From Nonomuraea candida (GTDB lineage Bacteria; Actinomycetota; Actinomycetes; Streptosporangiales; Streptosporangiaceae): DNA of 64,000 nucleotides. The stretch lies in NCBI RefSeq assembly GCF_000725485.1, contig NZ_KL647031.1, positions 698,171-762,170 of the forward strand, read 5' to 3'. Under the pieces are notes generated by a model. The model had not been told where the DNA came from. It made no database searches and saw nothing but the letters and a program-made list of their open reading frames with translations. The position numbers and the translations under genes are program-made. Shown here one piece after another: positions 36,582 to 46,288 of this stretch; the first letter of the stretch is position 1; each line of letters begins with the position of its first letter.

Positions 36582-37868
36582 TCAGTGCGCGAACTGCTCC
36601 TCTTCCGTCGAGCCCTTCAGCGCGGTCGTCGAGGAGTCGGGCGCGACGGCGGTGCTGACCAGGTCGAAGTAGCCGGTGCCGACCTCGCGCTGGTGCCGGG
36701 TGGCGGTGTAGCCGCGCGACTCGGCCGCGAACTCGGCCTCCTGCAGCTCGACGTAGGCGGTCATGCCGTCGGAGGCGTACGCCTGGGCCAGGTCGAACAT
36801 GCCGTAGTTGAGGGCGTGGAACCCGGCCAGCGTGATGAACTGGAACTTGTACCCCATGTGCCCCAGCTCCCGCTGGAACTTGGCGATCGTCGAGTCGTCC
36901 AGGTGCTTCTTCCAGTTGAACGACGGCGAGCAGTTGTAGGCGAGCATCTGGTCGGGGTGCTCGGCCTTGATCGCCTCGGCGAACGCGCGCGCCACGTCCA
37001 GGTCCGGCGTGCCGGTCTCCATCCAGAGCAGGTCGGAGTAGGGCGCGTAGGCCAGGCCGCGCGCCACGCACGCCTCCAGCCCGTTCCTGACCCGGTAGAA
37101 GCCCTCCGGGGTGCGCTCGCCGGTCGTGAACGCCTGGTCGCGCGGGTCGACGTCGCTGGTCAGGAGCGTCGCGGCCTGTGCGTCGGTCCGCGCGATGATC
37201 AGCGAGGGCACCCCGCACACGTCCGCGGCGAGGCGGGCGGCGTTCAGGGTCTTGATGTGCTGGCCGGTCGGGATCAGCACCTTGCCGCCCAGGTGGCCGC
37301 ACTTCTTCTCCGAGGCGAGCTGGTCCTCCCAGTGCACGCCCGCGGCGCCGGCCGCGATCATGCCCTTCATCAGCTCGAACGCGTTGAGCACGCCGCCGAA
37401 GCCCGCCTCCGCGTCGGCCACGATCGGGGCCAGCCAGTACGGCGCGTCGGCGTCGCCCTCGGACCAGGTGATCTGGTCGGCGCGCAGCAGCGCGTTGTTG
37501 ATGCGGCGCACGACGGCCGGCACGGAGTTGGCCGGGTACAGGCTCTGGTCCGGGTAGGTCTGCCCGCCCAGGTTGGCGTCCGCGGCGACCTGCCAGCCGG
37601 ACAGGTAGATCGCCTTCAGCCCGGCCCGCACCTGCTGCACCGCCTGGTTGCCGGTCAGCGCGCCGAGGGAGTTGACGTAGTCCTCGGTGTGCAGCAGGCT
37701 CCACAGCCGCTCGGCGCCGAGCCGGGCCAGCGTGTGCTCCTCCTGCACGCTCCCTCGCAACCGGATCACGTCCTCAGCGCGGTACGTGCGCTCGATGCCC
37801 GCCCACCGCGGGTCGTTGTCCCATTCGTCCTGCAGCTGCTCGGCAGCTCCCTTGAGGCGCTCGATCAT
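36582..37868 (-). CDS. aceA: Isocitrate lyase
   Basis: The 428-residue product splits isocitrate to glyoxylate and succinate, the first step of the glyoxylate shunt. The active-site signature KKCGHL is at residues 188-193 (Cys190), and [10 protein letters not shown] at 150-159 holds Mg-binding acids; NCSPSFNW follows. Length fits the short actinobacterial class. A RamB-like regulator is divergent. Upstream, AAGTTTTGCGATT on the reverse strand (37953-37965) resembles the RamB motif AAACTTTGCAAA, and a 19-base element at 38000 is shared with zwf. Confidence 0.97.
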   Translation of the reverse strand: MIERLKGAAEQLQDEWDNDPRWAGIERTYRAEDVIRLRGSVQEEHTLARLGAERLWSLLHTEDYVNSLGALTGNQAVQQVRAGLKAIYLSGWQVAADANLGGQTYPDQSLYPANSVPAVVRRINNALLRADQITWSEGDADAPYWLAPIVADAEAGFGGVLNAFELMKGMIAAGAAGVHWEDQLASEKKCGHLGGKVLIPTGQHIKTLNAARLAADVCGVPSLIIARTDAQAATLLTSDVDPRDQAFTTGERTPEGFYRVRNGLEACVARGLAYAPYSDLLWMETGTPDLDVARAFAEAIKAEHPDQMLAYNCSPSFNWKKHLDDSTIAKFQRELGHMGYKFQFITLAGFHALNYGMFDLAQAYASDGMTAYVELQEAEFAAESRGYTATRHQREVGTGYFDLVSTAVAPDSSTTALKGSTEEEQFAH

Positions 37869-37999
37869 CGTTCACTCCTTTGTCGTCCCCTGGGTGCTCA
37901 CGCCGAGTCTCTGCCCCGCGGATGCGCGTCAACAGATCGAACCGTCGAGAAGAATCGCAAAACTTCCGCTCTCGTGCATTACTGAGGGGTATTCAGAGG

Positions 38000-38018
38000 T
38001 GAAGAAATCGCGACTTTT
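38000..38018. promoter_or_regulatory. Element shared with the zwf promoter region
   Basis: TGAAGAAATCGCGACTTTT matches the element at 3928-3946 at 16 of 19 positions, including all but one base of the TCGYGACTTTT half. It lies 132 bases before aceA and 120 bases before the ramB-like gene. Shared binding by a carbon regulator is inference. Confidence 0.45.
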
Positions 38019-38137
38019 ACCGTTGGCCTAGACCAATCCCGTGGTGGCAACGGGGGCCGCGCGGGTCGGCACGAGGCGCCGAACCGCGCCCGCGCGGAGG
38101 CTAGAAAATGGGCCGAATTTCTGTCTAAGATTTCGGT

Positions 38138-39610
38138 ATGGCGTCCTTGCTAGGCGAAGAACCGCTGTCTTTGACGCAGGAGCTGGATCTGATCGCGTTT
38201 GGCCAACGGCTGCGCCACCTGCGCAAACAGCGCGGCCTCACGCTGTCGGACCTGGGCTCGCGCGTCGGACGGGCGCCCAGCCAGCTCTCCCTGCTGGAGA
38301 ACGGCAAGCGCGAGCCCAAGCTCTCCCTCCTCAAGTCGCTGGCCGGCGCCCTGGGCGTGCCGGTCGAGGAGCTGCTGCGCCGCCAGCCGCCCAACCGCCG
38401 CGCCCAGCTCGAGATCGCGCTGGAGGAGGCCCAGCGCGACCCCGTCTACGCCGGGCTCGGCCTGCCCCGGCTGAAGGTCTCCGCGCGCGTGCCGAACGAC
38501 GTGCTGGAGCACCTCCTCGGCCTGTACGGCGAGCTGCGCGCCCGCCAGGCCCGCGGCACCGCCACGCCCGAGGAGGCCAGGGTCGCCAACGCCGAGCTGC
38601 GGCGGCGGCAGCGGGAGGTGGGCAACTACTTCCCCGAGATCGAGAAGGCCGCCGCCCAGGCGCTCGACGCGGTCGGCTACCGCACCGGAGCGCTCTCCCA
38701 GAGCACGATCCAGGGCCTGGTCACCCACTTCGGCTATACCGTGCACACCGCCCAGGACCTGCCCCGCTCCGTACGCTCCATCACCGACCTGCGCAACCGC
38801 CGCATCTACGTCAAGCACGAGCAGCTCGGCATGCACACCCCGCGCACGATCCTGCTCCAGACGCTCGGGCACCTCGCGCTCGGCCACGACAAACCCCGCG
38901 ACTTCGCCGACTTCCTGCGCCAGCGCACCGAGGCCAACTACTTCGCCGCCGCCGTCCTCGTCCCCGAGAGGGCCGCCGCCCCCTACCTCCAGGAGGCCAA
39001 GTCCGACCGGGCGCTGTCGGTGGAGGACCTGCGGGACGTGTTCGCCGTCTCGTACGAGATGGCCGCCCACCGCTTCACCAACCTGGCCACCCACCACCTC
39101 GGCCTCGTCTGCCACTTCGTGCGCAACGACGCGGGCGGCACCATCTACAAGGCGTACGAGAACGACGGCATCGTCTTCCCCGCCGACGAGCAGGGGGCCA
39201 TCGAGGGGCAGCGGATGTGCCTGCAGTGGTCGGGGCGGCAGGTGTTCGCCTCGCCCGACCGGTTCTCGGTCTTCTACCAGTACTCCGACTCGCCGACCGG
39301 GACCTACTTCTGCGTGGCGCACGTGGACCCGTCGCGCGAGCGGGACTTCGCGATCACGCTGGGGGTGCCGTACAAGGAGTCACGCTGGTTCAGGGGGCGC
39401 GAGACGACCAACCGCACCAAGTCCGGCTGCCCCAACGGCGACTGCTGCCGCCGGCCGCCCGCCGAGCTGGCCCAGCGCTGGGAGGGGTACGCCTGGCCGT
39501 CGGCGCGGGCGAACTCGCACGTCCTGGCCGCGCTGCCGCCCGGGTCGTTCCCCGGCGTGGACGAGGCCGACGTCTACACCTTCCTGGAACGGCACGCCGG
39601 CACACCCTGA
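38138..39610 (+). CDS. ramB: RamB-like XRE/short-chain fatty acyl regulator
   Basis: The 490-residue product has an XRE helix-turn-helix (residues 20-80; RQRGLTLSDLGSRVGRAPSQ-like), a central IrrE/ImmA-like domain in which the metal motif is reduced to TLGHLALGH, and a C-terminal DUF2083 domain with a Cys cluster (SGCPNGDCC). This is the architecture of RamB, which represses glyoxylate-shunt and acetate genes in corynebacteria and mycobacteria. It is divergent from aceA. The symbol is by architecture and context, not by sequence search. Confidence 0.85.
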   Translation: MASLLGEEPLSLTQELDLIAFGQRLRHLRKQRGLTLSDLGSRVGRAPSQLSLLENGKREPKLSLLKSLAGALGVPVEELLRRQPPNRRAQLEIALEEAQRDPVYAGLGLPRLKVSARVPNDVLEHLLGLYGELRARQARGTATPEEARVANAELRRRQREVGNYFPEIEKAAAQALDAVGYRTGALSQSTIQGLVTHFGYTVHTAQDLPRSVRSITDLRNRRIYVKHEQLGMHTPRTILLQTLGHLALGHDKPRDFADFLRQRTEANYFAAAVLVPERAAAPYLQEAKSDRALSVEDLRDVFAVSYEMAAHRFTNLATHHLGLVCHFVRNDAGGTIYKAYENDGIVFPADEQGAIEGQRMCLQWSGRQVFASPDRFSVFYQYSDSPTGTYFCVAHVDPSRERDFAITLGVPYKESRWFRGRETTNRTKSGCPNGDCCRRPPAELAQRWEGYAWPSARANSHVLAALPPGSFPGVDEADVYTFLERHAGTP

Positions 39611-39851
39611 CCCGGCCCGCCCGAAGTGGGTCCTGTCCTGCGCCTGCACTGCTCTGCGCCCGCCTTGCCCTGTTTTTCCGCCTTGACCTGCGCCGGCCCC
39701 GTCCCGCGCGGGCGTCGTCTGAGCTGCTGTGCCCTCTAGTGACGAAAATCCTATATACGACTCTTTACGTACCTTTGATAGGTTATACGGAGGTGTGCCG
39801 GGAAGTCTGGTCGGCGATTGATCAACCGACCCCTGCGAAGAGCGGAGATTC

Positions 39852-41297
39852 ATGCCCGGCCCCACCTTCCTCCGTACCTCACGCCTGCTCTCCAGGAGCA
39901 CCTGGCCCGAGGCGCGCCGCATCGCCGACATCCTGCGCAAGGAGACGATCGGCGGCGCGCTGCTGCTGGCCGCCGCGCTGGCCGCGCTGATCTGGGCCAA
40001 CTCGCCATGGGCGGGGACGTACGAAGGGCTGCGGGCGATCGAGGTCGGGCCCGCCGCGCTGCACCTGAACCTGGACCTGGCCACCTGGGCCGCGGACGGC
40101 CTGCTGGCGATCTTCTTCTTCGTGGCGGGGCTGGAGCTCAAGCGGGAGTTCGTCGCCGGCGACCTGCGCGACCTGCGGCGGGCGGCGGTGCCGGTGGCCG
40201 CGGCGATCGGCGGGGTCGTCACGCCCGCACTGGTCTACCTGGCCATTGTCGGCACAGTCGGCACGGTCGGCGCGGAAGGAGGCGCGCAGGGCTGGGCGAT
40301 CCCCACCGCCACCGACATCGCCTTCGCGCTGGCGGTGCTGGCCGTGATCGGCCGCTGCCTGCCCGACGCGTTGCGCACGTTCCTGCTCACCCTGGCCGTG
40401 GTGGACGACCTGATCGCCATCCTGATCATCGCCCTCTTCTACACCTCCCACCTGGCCGTGCTGCCGCTGCTGGGGGCGCTGGTGCCGCTGGCGGTCTTCG
40501 CCGTGCTGGTACGGCGGGGGGTCCGGGCGTGGTGGCTGCTGCTGCCGCTGGCGTTCGCCACCTGGGCGCTGGTGCACGCCTCGGGCGTGCACGCGACCGT
40601 GGCCGGCGTCCTCCTGGCGATGACCGTCCCCGTCCTGCCCGGGAAGAAGGCGCACGGAGCCGTTCCCGTCCTGGCCGGGAAGAGCGCGCACGGAGCCGGT
40701 CCCGTCCTGCCGGGGGAGGGCGGGCACGGGGCCGGGACCGCTCCGGCCGGGGACGGCGCGGAGGGGGCGGCGACCGGGATGGCCGAGCACTTCGAGCACC
40801 GGTTCCGGCCGCTCTCGGCGGGCGTCGCCGTGCCGGTCTTCGCCTTCTTCTCGGCGGGGGTGGCGTTCGGCGGGCTGGACGGCCTGGCGAGCACGCTCAC
40901 CGAGCCCGTGGCCCTCGGCATCGTGGCCGGGCTGCTGATCGGCAAGCCGCTCGGCATCCTGGCCGCGACCTGGCTGGTGGCCCGCTTCACCCGCGCCACC
41001 CTGGACGAGGGGCTGGCCTGGATCGACATGCTGGGCCTGGCCATCCTGGCCGGCATCGGGTTCACGGTGTCGCTGCTGATCGGGGAGCTGGCGTTCGGCG
41101 CGTCCGCCGACGGCCAGGTCAAGGTGGCGGTGCTGGCGGGCTCCCTGGCCGCGGCACTGGTGGCCACGGTCATCCTGCGGCTGCGCGCCCGCGTCTACCG
41201 GCGCATCCATGCGGCCGAGACCGCCGACGACGACCACGACGGCATCCCCGACCTCTACCAGTCCCCCGAAGCGGCCAGAGCCGACGCCACCGACTGA
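39852..41297 (+). CDS. nhaA: Na+/H+ antiporter NhaA
   Basis: The 481-residue product has 12 membrane helices and the NhaA core: [14 protein letters not shown] near residue 95, [15 protein letters not shown] [14 protein letters not shown], and [12 protein letters not shown] with the two essential adjacent Asp residues. It exports Na+ in exchange for H+. A hydrophilic loop before [17 protein letters not shown] is expanded by three 12-residue repeats (261-296). The C-terminal tail is acidic. The gene is preceded by a 240-base AT-richer intergenic region (39741-39795) that likely holds its promoter. Confidence 0.95.
   Translation: MPGPTFLRTSRLLSRSTWPEARRIADILRKETIGGALLLAAALAALIWANSPWAGTYEGLRAIEVGPAALHLNLDLATWAADGLLAIFFFVAGLELKREFVAGDLRDLRRAAVPVAAAIGGVVTPALVYLAIVGTVGTVGAEGGAQGWAIPTATDIAFALAVLAVIGRCLPDALRTFLLTLAVVDDLIAILIIALFYTSHLAVLPLLGALVPLAVFAVLVRRGVRAWWLLLPLAFATWALVHASGVHATVAGVLLAMTVPVLPGKKAHGAVPVLAGKSAHGAGPVLPGEGGHGAGTAPAGDGAEGAATGMAEHFEHRFRPLSAGVAVPVFAFFSAGVAFGGLDGLASTLTEPVALGIVAGLLIGKPLGILAATWLVARFTRATLDEGLAWIDMLGLAILAGIGFTVSLLIGELAFGASADGQVKVAVLAGSLAAALVATVILRLRARVYRRIHAAETADDDHDGIPDLYQSPEAARADATD
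40632..40739. repeat. 36-base in-frame tandem repeat in nhaA
   Basis: Three 36-base units encode [24 protein letters not shown] and [12 protein letters not shown] in a cytoplasmic loop of the antiporter. The copies contain Lys/His in a region near which NhaA proteins sense pH, though an effect is speculation. Confidence 0.85.
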
Positions 41298-41451
41298 CCG
41301 CCCGGCCGGCGCGTGGCCGCACCGGTGCCGGCCGTCGCCACCGGGCGCGAGGGCGGTGGCCGGACCGGTGCCGGCCGCCGCCGCGCGCCAGGGCCGGCCG
41401 GTCGGCCCGTGAACGGCCGGAGATCCCGCCGGGGGCCTCAGCCGTGCGGGG

Positions 41452-42327
41452 TCAGGCCGACGGGGCGACGAGTTCGCCGGCGACCCAGCGGGCGACGCCG
41501 TCGGGGTAGGGCGCCGGCAGGCCGAGCACGACGTGCCGGAAGCCGGCGTCAAGCGCCTCGCCGATCGCGGCCCGGGTGAGGGCGGGACGGTCGTAGGAGA
41601 CCTGGAGGGCGATCGAGCGGACGATCGTGGCCGGGTCGCGGCCCAGGTCGGCGCAGTAGCGGTCGAGCAGCTTGCCGCGGCTGACGGCGTCGTCGATGTC
41701 GCCGCCGGGGATGTTCCACAGGTCGGCGTGCTCGGCGGCCACCCGCAGGGTCGGGCCCGAGCGCCCGCCGATGAGGATCGGCGGGTGGGGCCGCTGCACC
41801 GGCTTGGGGTTGCCGAACGCCCCGGCGAGCCGGACGTGCTCCCCGTGGAAGTCGAACGGCTCCGTCTCCGTCCACAACCGCCGGATCACCGTGCACGCCT
41901 CGGCCAGGCTCGCCACGGCCCGGGTGCTGTCGTGGAAGGGCAGGCCGTGGGCCTCGTACTCGCGGCGGGCCGGCGGGTGGCCGGGCCGGGAGCCGACGCC
42001 GATCCCGAAGTCGAGCCGCCCGCCCGCCACCACGTCCACGGTCGCGGCGATCTTGGCCAGCATCGCGGGCGGGCGGAAGCGGTTGCTGGTCACCATCACG
42101 CCGAGCCGCAGCCGCCGGGTCTGCGCGGCGAGGGCCGAGAGCAGCGTCCAGCCCTCGTAGGCCGGGCCGGCCGGGTCGCCGGAGATCGGCATGAGGTGAT
42201 CGAACAACCACGCGTGCTCGATCTCCGGAATCGTGTCCGCCTCGCGCCACACGCGCAGGACGTCCTGGTAGCCGACCTGGGAGGGGGCGGTCATGATCCC
42301 GAAGCGCGGTGGAGAGGGGTGCGGCAT
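41452..42327 (-). CDS. LLM-class (F420- or FMN-dependent) oxidoreductase
   Basis: The 291-residue product is a luciferase-like TIM barrel: HAWLFDHLMPISGD, LGVMVTSNRFRPPAMLAKIAATVDVVAGGRLDFGIGVGSR-type core, and PPILIGGRSG. In actinobacteria this class usually uses F420. The 3' gene limit is followed by no partner. ATG at 42327 with AAAGGACC upstream. Substrate unknown; it lies behind an aldo/keto reductase gene on the same strand but 188 bases apart. Confidence 0.88.
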   Translation of the reverse strand: MPHPSPPRFGIMTAPSQVGYQDVLRVWREADTIPEIEHAWLFDHLMPISGDPAGPAYEGWTLLSALAAQTRRLRLGVMVTSNRFRPPAMLAKIAATVDVVAGGRLDFGIGVGSRPGHPPARREYEAHGLPFHDSTRAVASLAEACTVIRRLWTETEPFDFHGEHVRLAGAFGNPKPVQRPHPPILIGGRSGPTLRVAAEHADLWNIPGGDIDDAVSRGKLLDRYCADLGRDPATIVRSIALQVSYDRPALTRAAIGEALDAGFRHVVLGLPAPYPDGVARWVAGELVAPSA

Positions 42328-42427
42328 GTCGGTCCTTTCGTCGTCGGCGGCGCTTGCTCGGGGCGCCGTCGTCTGAGGTCGGCGGGGTCGTGCGGCGGGA
42401 TGACGCGTCGGACCTCCCGGTGCAGGG

Positions 42428-42532
42428 CGGTGGCGGAGTGGCAAGGCGGGCCGGGCTTCCCCGCGTGGGTCAGCGGTGGCGGAGTGGCAAGGCGGGCCGG
42501 GCTTCCCCGCGTGGGTCAGCGGCGGCGGAGTG
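42428..42532. repeat. 46-base tandem duplication covering a stop codon
   Basis: Two exact 46-base copies (42428-42473, 42474-42519) are followed by a 13-base partial copy. The aldo/keto reductase stop codon (42516-42518) is inside the second copy, so the duplicated DNA derives from the 3' end and flank of that gene. Confidence 0.85.
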
Positions 42533-43535
42533 CGGGGTCGAGGAGGGCGGGCGGGGTGTCGAACTTCTCCTCCGCCGCGAGGTCGGTGCCGGGGGCGACG
42601 ATCGCGTCGATGGCGTCGAGGAGATCGGCGGAGAGCACCGTGTCGGCGGCGGCCAGATGCGAGCGCAGGTGGTCCAGCGTGCGGGGGCCGATGATGGCGC
42701 TGGTCACGCCCGGATGCGCGGTCACGAAGCCGAGCGCGAGCTGGATCATCGTCAGGCCGGCCTCGTCGGCCACCCGCGCCAGCCGTTCGACGGCGTCGAG
42801 CCGGGCGCGGTTGTGCGGCAGCGAGAGGTCGAAGCGCCGGGGCAGGAACGTCGAGCGGTGGGTGGTGACGTCGCGGCCGGCGCGGACGGCGCCGGTGAGC
42901 CAGCCCGAGGCGAGCGGGCTCCAGGCCAGCACGCCGAGCCCGTACTGCTCGGCCACGGGCAGGACGTCGGCCTCGATCCCGCGCTGGAGGATGGAGTAGC
43001 TGGGCTGCTCGGTGACGTACCTGCCCAGGTGGTGTTCCCTGGCCGCCCACTGCGCCTGCACGACGCGGTAGGCCGGGAAGGTGGAGGAGCCGAAGTAGCG
43101 GATCTTCCCCGCCCGCCGCAGGTCGGTCAGGGCGGACAGCGTCTCCTCGTCGCTGGTCGCCGGGTCCCAGCGGTGGATCTGGTAGAGGTCCACGTGGTCC
43201 ACGCCGAGGCGGCGCAGGCTGTTCTCCAGCGCGGTGACCAGCCAGCGGCGGGAGGAGCCCTGGTGGTTGCGCTCCTCGCCGATGGGCATGCCCGCCTTCG
43301 TGGCCAGCACGATGTCGTCGCGGCGGCCGGCGATGGCCTTGCCGACCATCTCCTCCGACTCGCCGTCGCCGTACATGTCGGCGGTGTCGATGACGTTGAT
43401 CCCGGCTTCGAGCGCGGCGTCCACGATGGCGGTGGCCTCGTCCTGCGGGGTGCGGCCGATGGCGCCGAAGTTCATCGCGCCGAGCGTGAGGGAGCTGACG
43501 CGCACGCCGGTGCGGCCCAAGGTGCGATAGTGCAT
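42516..43535 (-). CDS. Aldo/keto reductase
   Basis: The 339-residue product is an NADPH-dependent TIM-barrel reductase. The catalytic Asp and Tyr are in NVIDTADMYGDGESE, Lys in VLATKAG, His in LYQIHRWDP. SAIIGPRTLDHLRSHL and the rest of the late cofactor region are intact. It is divergent from a TetR gene with a double palindromic operator between, so it is probably that repressor's target. Aldehyde detoxification is the common role; the substrate cannot be named. Confidence 0.92.
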   Translation of the reverse strand: MHYRTLGRTGVRVSSLTLGAMNFGAIGRTPQDEATAIVDAALEAGINVIDTADMYGDGESEEMVGKAIAGRRDDIVLATKAGMPIGEERNHQGSSRRWLVTALENSLRRLGVDHVDLYQIHRWDPATSDEETLSALTDLRRAGKIRYFGSSTFPAYRVVQAQWAAREHHLGRYVTEQPSYSILQRGIEADVLPVAEQYGLGVLAWSPLASGWLTGAVRAGRDVTTHRSTFLPRRFDLSLPHNRARLDAVERLARVADEAGLTMIQLALGFVTAHPGVTSAIIGPRTLDHLRSHLAAADTVLSADLLDAIDAIVAPGTDLAAEEKFDTPPALLDPALRRR

Positions 43536-43603
43536 GACGGTGTGATCTCCGAACGGAAGGTGAATGGTGGTGCCGGTCCTGGCCCTGGGGAAGGGATATA
43601 ACC

Positions 43604-43640
43604 GGAACCGTGTTCCGATAACGATACGGAACATGGTTCC
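43604..43640. promoter_or_regulatory. Double TetR-type operator, aldo/keto reductase / TetR
   Basis: GGAACCGTGTTCC (43604-43616) and GGAACATGGTTCC (43628-43640) are near reverse complements of each other, 24 bases apart, and each is itself palindromic at its ends. They lie between the divergent genes, with a TATATCC-like -10 box for the reductase alongside. Confidence 0.7.
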
Positions 43641-43673
43641 GCTTGGCAAGTCCGGGAACGGAGGAGGAGACGC

Positions 43674-44360
43674 ATGGGCGTGCTGAACGACGGCGACGAG
43701 GGCCTGAGCCACGCGGCCGGCGGCGGCGAGGGCCTGAGCCACGCGGCCGGCGGCGGCGAGAGCTTGGGGCAGGCGTCCGGCGGCGGCGAGGGGCCGGGGC
43801 GGGGGGCGCCGCGCAAGCGGGCCGACGCGCGGCGCAACGAGCGCACGCTGCTCGACGCCGCCGCGGCGGCCTTCGTGGCCTCGGGCGTCGAGGCGCCGGT
43901 ACGCGACATCGCGGCCCGCGCGGGTGTCGGCGTGGCGACGATCTACCGCCACTTTCCGACGCGCGCGGACCTCATCATCGCCGTCTACCGGCACCAGGTC
44001 GAGGCGTGCGCCGAGGCGGGCCCGGCGCTGCTGGCCGAGGAGGCGAGCCCGCACGCCGCGCTCGGGCGCTGGATCGACCTGTTCGTGGACTTCCTGGTCA
44101 CCAAGCACGGGCTGGCCGCCGTGCTGCAGCCCGACAACGCCGGCTTCGACACGCTGCACGCCTACTTCCTCGACCGGCTCGTGCCGGTGTGCGCCCGGCT
44201 GCTCGACGCCGCGACCGCCGCCGGTGAGATCCGCTCCGGCATCGAGGCGTACGAGCTCATGCGCGGCGTCGGCAACCTCTGCATCGGCGCGGAGAACGAT
44301 CCCCGCTACGACGCGCGCCGCCTGGTCGCCCTCCTCATCGCGGGCCTGCGCCGGAGCTGA
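43674..44360 (+). CDS. TetR-family regulator with repeat-expanded N-terminus
   Basis: The 228-residue product has a DNA-binding domain at about residues 50-100 (RNERTLLDAAAAAFVASGVE, RDIAARAGVGVATIYRHFPTRADL) and a ligand domain of the TetR_C type with PDNAGFDTLHAYFLDRLVP. The first 45 residues are a Gly/Glu-rich tail built from three 10-residue repeats, not seen in usual TetR proteins. GGAGGAGGAG precedes the ATG. It faces the aldo/keto reductase gene. Confidence 0.88.
   Translation: MGVLNDGDEGLSHAAGGGEGLSHAAGGGESLGQASGGGEGPGRGAPRKRADARRNERTLLDAAAAAFVASGVEAPVRDIAARAGVGVATIYRHFPTRADLIIAVYRHQVEACAEAGPALLAEEASPHAALGRWIDLFVDFLVTKHGLAAVLQPDNAGFDTLHAYFLDRLVPVCARLLDAATAAGEIRSGIEAYELMRGVGNLCIGAENDPRYDARRLVALLIAGLRRS
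43701..43790. repeat. 30-base in-frame tandem repeat in TetR gene
   Basis: Three 30-base units, the first two identical, encode GLSHAAGGGE, GLSHAAGGGE and SLGQASGGGE ahead of the helix-turn-helix. Confidence 0.85.
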
Positions 44361-44556
44361 GCGGCGCGCCGACCTGGGGTTCCAGCTTTCCGCTCCGGTG
44401 CCGGCCGCGCGCCCCCGCGCCGCGGGGCGGGCGGGTACGGCGGGGGTGTGAGGAAACGGGGACGCGGAACAGGCGGGCGCGGCGAGGCGCGGGGAACAGG
44501 GGTGCCGTACCCGCATCGCATAAGCTGACCTGTGGGGATTCGGGGGGAGGTATCGC

Positions 44557-45483
44557 GTGCTGCCTCACGTGCGTGGATGGTTGCGGCGCCGTACTTCGTC
44601 CGCGGAGGACTGGCCGTTGCGGGACCTGGTGGCGGCCAAGGGAGGCACCACGGTCAGCGTGGTGCTGCCCGCCCGCGACGAACGGGAGACCGTGGGGGAG
44701 ATCGTCGGGGTGATCCGCCGGGAGCTGGCCCCGCTCGTGGACGAGCTCGTGGTCATCGACTCGCGCTCCGCCGACGACACGGCCCTGATCGCGTCGCGGG
44801 CCGGGGCCCGGGTGCACGCCCAGGACGAGATCCTGCCGCACCTCCGGCCGCTGGACGGCAAGGGGGAGGCGCTGTGGAAGTCGCTGGCCGTCACGTCGGG
44901 GGACGTGGTGGTGTTCGCCGACGCCGACATCCGGAACTTTCGTGCTTCGCTGATCCTCGGGGTGCTCGGCCCGCTGCTGGCGGACCCGACCGTGGTGTAC
45001 GCCAAAGGGTGCTATGACCGTCCCCTGCACGGCGACCCCACGGGCGGCGGCCGGGTGACGGAACTGGTCGCCCGCCCGCTGATCAACCTGCACTGGCCGG
45101 AGCTGGCCGGTTTCGTCCAGCCGCTGGCCGGGGAGTACGCCGGGCGGCGCTCCGCCCTGGAACGCGTACCGTTCGTGACCGGCTACGGGGTGGAGCTCGG
45201 GCTGCTGATCGACCTGCTGGAGCTGGCGGGCCTGGACGGGTTCGCGCAGGTGGACCTGGGCTCGCGCGAGCACGCCCCGCAGTCCACGGAGGCGCTCGGG
45301 GGCATGGCGGCGCAGATCATGCTCGCGGCCTGGTCACGCCTGGACCGGCAGGGGAAGATGCGGGCGCTGCACACGCCCTCGCCCCGGCTGGCCCAGTTCC
45401 GCCGGTGCGACGCGGGGCACGAGCTGCTCACCAGGGACGTCGGCATCGGCGAACGCCCCCCGATGCTCACCGTCCACCCCTGA
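44557..45483 (+). CDS. gpgS: Glucosyl-3-phosphoglycerate synthase-like GT81 glycosyltransferase
   Basis: The 308-residue product has the GT-A core VSVVLPARDERETVGEIV, VVIDSRSADDTALIASRAGA, GKGEALWKS, VFADADIRNF and PQSTEALGG, all landmarks of mycobacterial GpgS. That enzyme transfers glucose to 3-phosphoglycerate, the first step to glucosylglycerate and methylglucose lipopolysaccharide. The GTG at 44557 follows GGGGGAGG. TAAGCT at 44520-44525 may be its -10 box. No phosphatase gene (gpgP) adjoins. Confidence 0.88.
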   Translation: MLPHVRGWLRRRTSSAEDWPLRDLVAAKGGTTVSVVLPARDERETVGEIVGVIRRELAPLVDELVVIDSRSADDTALIASRAGARVHAQDEILPHLRPLDGKGEALWKSLAVTSGDVVVFADADIRNFRASLILGVLGPLLADPTVVYAKGCYDRPLHGDPTGGGRVTELVARPLINLHWPELAGFVQPLAGEYAGRRSALERVPFVTGYGVELGLLIDLLELAGLDGFAQVDLGSREHAPQSTEALGGMAAQIMLAAWSRLDRQGKMRALHTPSPRLAQFRRCDAGHELLTRDVGIGERPPMLTVHP

Positions 45484-45626
45484 CGCGCCCTCACCCGCCA
45501 CGGCCGGCCGCCGCGAAGCCCGGCCGGCACGGCCCGCCGGGGCGATCTGCCGCGAGGGCCCGCCGGACGGCTCGCCGCGAGGGGCCGCTACGAGGGCACG
45601 GCAGACCGTCCCGCCGCGAGGGGGCG

Positions 45627-46208
45627 TCACTTGAGTGCGGCGGTGACGAAGGCGGCGATCTGGTCGCGCAGCGCCTCGTGGTCGTCGGCCGCGTCGCCCA
45701 GTATGATGCGCCCGAGCTGCGGCATCATCGCCGGGAACAACGCCAGCCCGGTCAGCGTGAACAGCAGCCGCCCCGTCTGCGCCGAAGGCTCCTCGCCCCG
45801 CCCCGCCGCGAGTGAGGCCTTCTTGCGCCCGCAGCGCTCCACTCGGGTCTCCTGCCCGGGCAGCAGCTCCTGCCCCCGGTAGTGGAGCGCCTCCCACATC
45901 AGCAGCCGCACCAGGTCGGGGTGCGAGCGGTAGTAGTCGGTGAGCTTGGCCACGTAGTCGACGGGGTCGGCCCCCGGCAGGGCGATCTGGGCGGTCAGGT
46001 CGTCGAGCGCCTCCGTGATGACCGCGTCGAACAGCTTCTCCTTGCTGCCGAAATGGCCGTAGATGCGCTCCTTGTTGACGCCGGCGCGCTCGGCGATGCG
46101 GTCCACCCGGGCGCCCGCGATGCCGTACGCGGCGAACTCCTCGCGGGCGGCCTCCAGCAGGGCGGTGCGGGTGGCGGCGGTCGAGACCTTGGGTGCCATG
46201 GGGTCCAT
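45627..46208 (-). CDS. TetR-family regulator of the divergent MFS gene
   Basis: The 193-residue product has the helix-turn-helix at about residues 12-58 (TRTALLEAAREEFAAYGIAG, RIAERAGVNKERIYGHFGSKEKLFDAV) and a helical ligand domain. The start at 46208 (MDPMAPK) is preferred; a start at 46295 would read through the operators. It is divergent from an MFS gene, with paired CCAACC/GGTTGG palindromes between. Inferred role: repressor of the pump and itself. Confidence 0.9.
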   Translation of the reverse strand: MDPMAPKVSTAATRTALLEAAREEFAAYGIAGARVDRIAERAGVNKERIYGHFGSKEKLFDAVITEALDDLTAQIALPGADPVDYVAKLTDYYRSHPDLVRLLMWEALHYRGQELLPGQETRVERCGRKKASLAAGRGEEPSAQTGRLLFTLTGLALFPAMMPQLGRIILGDAADDHEALRDQIAAFVTAALK

Positions 46209-46218
46209 CTTAGCCGCC

Positions 46219-46280
46219 ACCAACCGGTTGGTTGTAAACCAACCATCCAGTTGACATCCAACCAGTTGGTTGGCTAGCGT
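46219..46280 (+). promoter_or_regulatory. MFS promoter with two TetR-type operators
   Basis: ACCAACCGGTTGGT (46219-46232) is a perfect palindrome. CCAACCAGTTGGTTGG (46258-46273) is a second dyad lying between a consensus -35 TTGACA (46251-46256) and a TAGCGT -10 (46275-46280; 18-base spacer). Repressor bound there would block RNA polymerase. The start would fall at about 46287-46289, i.e. on the ATG, giving a leaderless MFS mRNA. Confidence 0.7.
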
Positions 46281-46288
46281 CCCCCTCC

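Noticed and set aside
39741..39851. Possible Na+ riboswitch before nhaA
   Set aside because: The region is AT-richer and may hold a promoter, but I see no conserved multi-stem pattern of known nhaA or ydaO-type RNAs.
42328..42427. Small gene between the LLM oxidoreductase and aldo/keto reductase
   Set aside because: Only GC-rich filler and the 46-base duplication are present; no frame has a ribosome site.
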